Shown here: piece by piece, positions 61,036 through 64,000 of the stretch
Position numbering within the stretch: the first letter of the stretch is position 1
Layout: every line of letters starts with the position of its first letter
DNA from: Paralichthys olivaceus
Lineage: Eukaryota > Chordata > Actinopteri > Pleuronectiformes > Paralichthyidae
Direction of reading: 5' to 3'
DNA: 64,000 nt
NCBI RefSeq assembly: GCF_024713975.1
Contig: NC_091112.1
Span: 15,596,501-15,660,500, forward strand
The notes under the pieces: generated by a model
What the model was told of the DNA's origin: nothing
Database searches by the model: none
What the model saw: the letters and a program-made list of their open reading frames with translations, nothing else
Program-made: the position numbers and the translations under genes

Positions 61036-64000
61036 ATGTGTTAAAAAGCATCACAAGTGGTGAAAATACATATAAGTCACTATACGCTGCTGGTCATAGT
61101 AGACCATATAAGACTGTAGCTGCAAAAACCCTGAGTGTGGTGAACTGAGCAAAGACATGACTTACTGCAAAAGAACTTGGCTTTTCAATTGTCAGACAGG
61201 AATATGGTGTTTATCTCTATCATAACTTACAGGCACGCCTTGATAGTAGAGCAAACTAAAACAACAATTTCCAGTTTGGGGTTCAAAAATGTATGTAACC
61301 AGACTAATTGGGGTATTTTGTGGCACACTGGTTTTATATCTCTGAAATACAGAAGTAAAGAGCCTGTGACAAATCATTGTTAATAGACTTTTTTTGCTTT
61401 TAAAGGTCACAAGCCAACAAAATAACTACAATCTGCAATTAATAACAACTATTGCATGAACCTTGTTTCAACCTGAAGGAGGCATTAAGTCCACTGGATA
61501 AAACCCCCTGGATGTGTGGTAGAACAAATGTGGCCATTAAATTGCTGAGTCACAAACCACAGGATCATATTTGGCAGAATTGAAAGTCAGAGTGTTTTTA
61601 AATGATCACTTTTTACTATATTTGGTTGCTTTGGAAGCTGCATGTGTACTTTTAATATGCATTTGTATGATAAGCTATGTACCACAAGCCTGCAGTGACT
61701 TGAGAGGGGCTTTCTTCAGGTGGGGATTACACACAGTACCCAGTGTTTGCACTGAGTAGATAAGCAATCATTGAAATCATCATTATAATCACCAGAACCG
61801 TATCATTAATATTATTGAATTAATCATAAATACTCAAAGGAGAACCCCCCTTTCGGTGAACATGAGCCTGATGGCAAACTGCATTAAATTCTGCTGTGCG
61901 TATTCCTTCAGGACGATCTTTGCCTTCCAGCATAGAAGGAGAGAAACTCTTGGATAATAGAAAAAGCTGGTCGTCTTGCTTTGGCAGAGAAGAAAGCTGA
62001 ACCCCCCTGAGTGAGCTCCTCCATAGAAAACACTGAAAAGTAACAAGTTTGAAAGGCCCCGTCTGAGCAGTAGTAGTAACGTAGTAACAGTTACATTCCC
62101 ATTCCATATGACAAGCTCATTTTGAGCAAAGCTAAATGTAAATGAGGCAGCTCATAGCAGATAAATAAGATGTCTTCACATGGAACCATTTCAGAGATAA
62201 ACAGTCTCCATATACCTTCCAGAAATGAACTAATTTAGAGAAACAGATGCTACATTTTGTCTGAGGACATAAATAATGACAATCAATGTCCTTAGTCTGG
62301 TGTGGTAGCCGAAAATGTCAGGTTAGGCATTTGAGTGAGCAAATCTATAAACAGATCTGATAGCCAATAAGCAGATAATAACCTGAAACTAAATGTGCAA
62401 CATGAAAAAGCAAATTTTACAAAGTACAGTTCAGTGAGCGAGAGGCACATATGATTTGACTGTAAGTCTGTGACGCCTGTGTTACTTTTCATGTGAGGAA
62501 ATAAATCAGCAAACCAGCAAGTCCAATGTGTGTGCCTCACTCACTAACATCGCAATGCAGTAGGAGCAGAAAGTGATCTGCTACATTCACCTCTCTAAAA
62601 TGTATTACCACTGGTCAGTATTGATGTTAAAGCGGCAAAGAGTAATTCCTTGTTGTGTCACGTTAAGCAGAGTTATCAAAAATGTTAGCAATCTGCTCCA
62701 AAAAGTAAAATGGCAGCATGTACCCTATTGGCACTAGAGTTGCCAATTACGAGCATTGAGAGAAGAATCACATGAAAGAGCACGAGGAGTTCACGCAGGA
62801 AAAAGGACAAACTTTGGAAACTGGATTGAAACGATGCAATAAACTCAGCAAAGAAAGCCCCACAGCAATAGAGTTAACTGATAAAGTTGTTGAGTTCATT
62901 GTTGTGTTCTTTTTCAGTTACGACCGTCAAACTAGACAATAAAAGAAGTTCTATGGCTGTATATCTCTATTTATCTATGAAAGGGTTTAACCTGAGTCAG
63001 GCCAAACAATAACGATAGCAATCATCACTTCCACACAGTTTAAGTAGCAGCTATTGAAATGTTATATGAGTATACATTATATTCTTTATAAATGCACTGG
63101 TATCAGATCAGTACTGGGAAAATGGTATCGAACATTTCTATGAAACCCTCAGTATTAAGATCACTGTCTTGATTCATTGTAACATTTGAATCTCTCCCTG
63201 TGCCACTGCTCTCGTTCATTATTCCACGTTGTACCTTGTCTCTGATATTGCAGCGGTGAGTGAGGGCTGGATGATAATTGATGTGGACACAATGAAACAG
63301 ACGGTCGAGCACTGAGTGGCTCTGGGCTCCAGCAGTCTTAAGTGGCTGTGGTGGATCAGTCAAGTGCCTGTGGAAGCACCAGGGAACCTTACCCATCTCT
63401 TGTTTCTTTCTCCTCGCCCCACAAATGCGGCATAATCACCGAGCGCCCTCTTCTTCATTACATATCCCCCCCCCTGCTAACCCTCCTTCCCCTCTCTTTA
63501 ATTTCCTCTTTCCATAAATCTCTCTTTGCCACATTCTCCCGCCCCAGCCCCTCTCTTCTTGCCCCTCCATTTTGTAACGGAGGCATACTCGGAGCTCATC
63601 GTTTCTGTCGAGCCCTGATTCACTTTCCTGCAGCCCCTCTCACCATCTATCTTGCCAGCTTTTCAGCGAGCGCGGCATCTCACAAACGCAACCTCTCCTG
63701 CACCTTCTGAGCTCTTATCTCCTCATCCTGCCATCCGTCTCCATCAGGGCTGACTGCTGCCACTTCGAACCTGTCTGTCCATGCATCTCTTTCTTATTCT
63801 CTCCCTCTCCTTCCAGCACACGGATCCCTCTGTCTCTCTCGATCTGTCTCTCTCCTGGCAAACAGACAGGCGCCCCTGCACTACACCAGCGCAGGCAGGA
63901 GCAGTGGTGTTGTGTGTGGGGGTTTACACCATTAAAACATTCATTCAACAGCTATTAATAATAGAGGCTGCGCACAGTATTGTTGAATGTCAGGAAGATT
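61036..64000. other. Unannotated stretch to the window end
   Basis: No exon supported. The last 550 bp (about 63390-63860) are strongly pyrimidine-rich on the plus strand with short C runs; this gives long frames without family signatures. Confidence 0.45.

Noticed and set aside
63103..63948. Several 75-120 codon frames at the right edge
   Set aside because: The region is pyrimidine-rich; frames on both strands are compositional and no splice-linked partner exons are seen.

Overview
The window looks like nuclear DNA of a ray-finned fish, probably a percomorph teleost. The evidence is two intron-split vertebrate housekeeping genes with compact introns, abundant (CA)n/(GT)n and (GATA)n microsatellites, and several short inverted-repeat elements of the kinds common in teleosts. 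There are no bacterial-type genes, CRISPR arrays or phage.

Layout. Positions about 120-7860 hold taxilin alpha (txlna) on the minus strand: one non-coding first exon and ten coding exons giving 534 residues. Positions about 8965-21700 hold importin alpha-7 (kpna6), also on the minus strand: fourteen coding exons giving 538 residues. All splice junctions of both genes could be placed on GT..AG sites with consistent phase. The two genes are head-to-tail, as KPNA6 and TXLNA are in human, so this is conserved synteny. Both promoters carry a GC-rich first-exon region, a CTCF-like motif just upstream, and a dense cluster of GCTAAC/GTTAGC/GCTAGC words just inside intron 1. One identical 15-mer occurs at both promoters.

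Positions about 21780-64000 (42 kb) contain no exon I can support. They hold microsatellites, at least two families of short terminal-inverted-repeat elements present in several copies, single copies of other recognisable teleost repeats, a 230-240 bp local duplication, and otherwise unique sequence that may be intergenic or a long intron of a gene outside the window. The human upstream neighbour TMEM39B was not seen.

Functionally the two genes are independent housekeeping genes. Taxilin alpha is a coiled-coil partner of syntaxins in vesicle traffic; importin alpha-7 is the cargo adaptor for nuclear import through importin beta. The most interesting non-genic signals are: (1) the promoter-proximal GCTAAC/GCTAGC clusters; (2) a dispersed inverted-repeat element family whose six copies all keep a CTCF-core-like motif; (3) a 21-bp-stem hairpin in the presumed kpna6 3' UTR; (4) local duplications. 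I found no convincing undescribed protein system.
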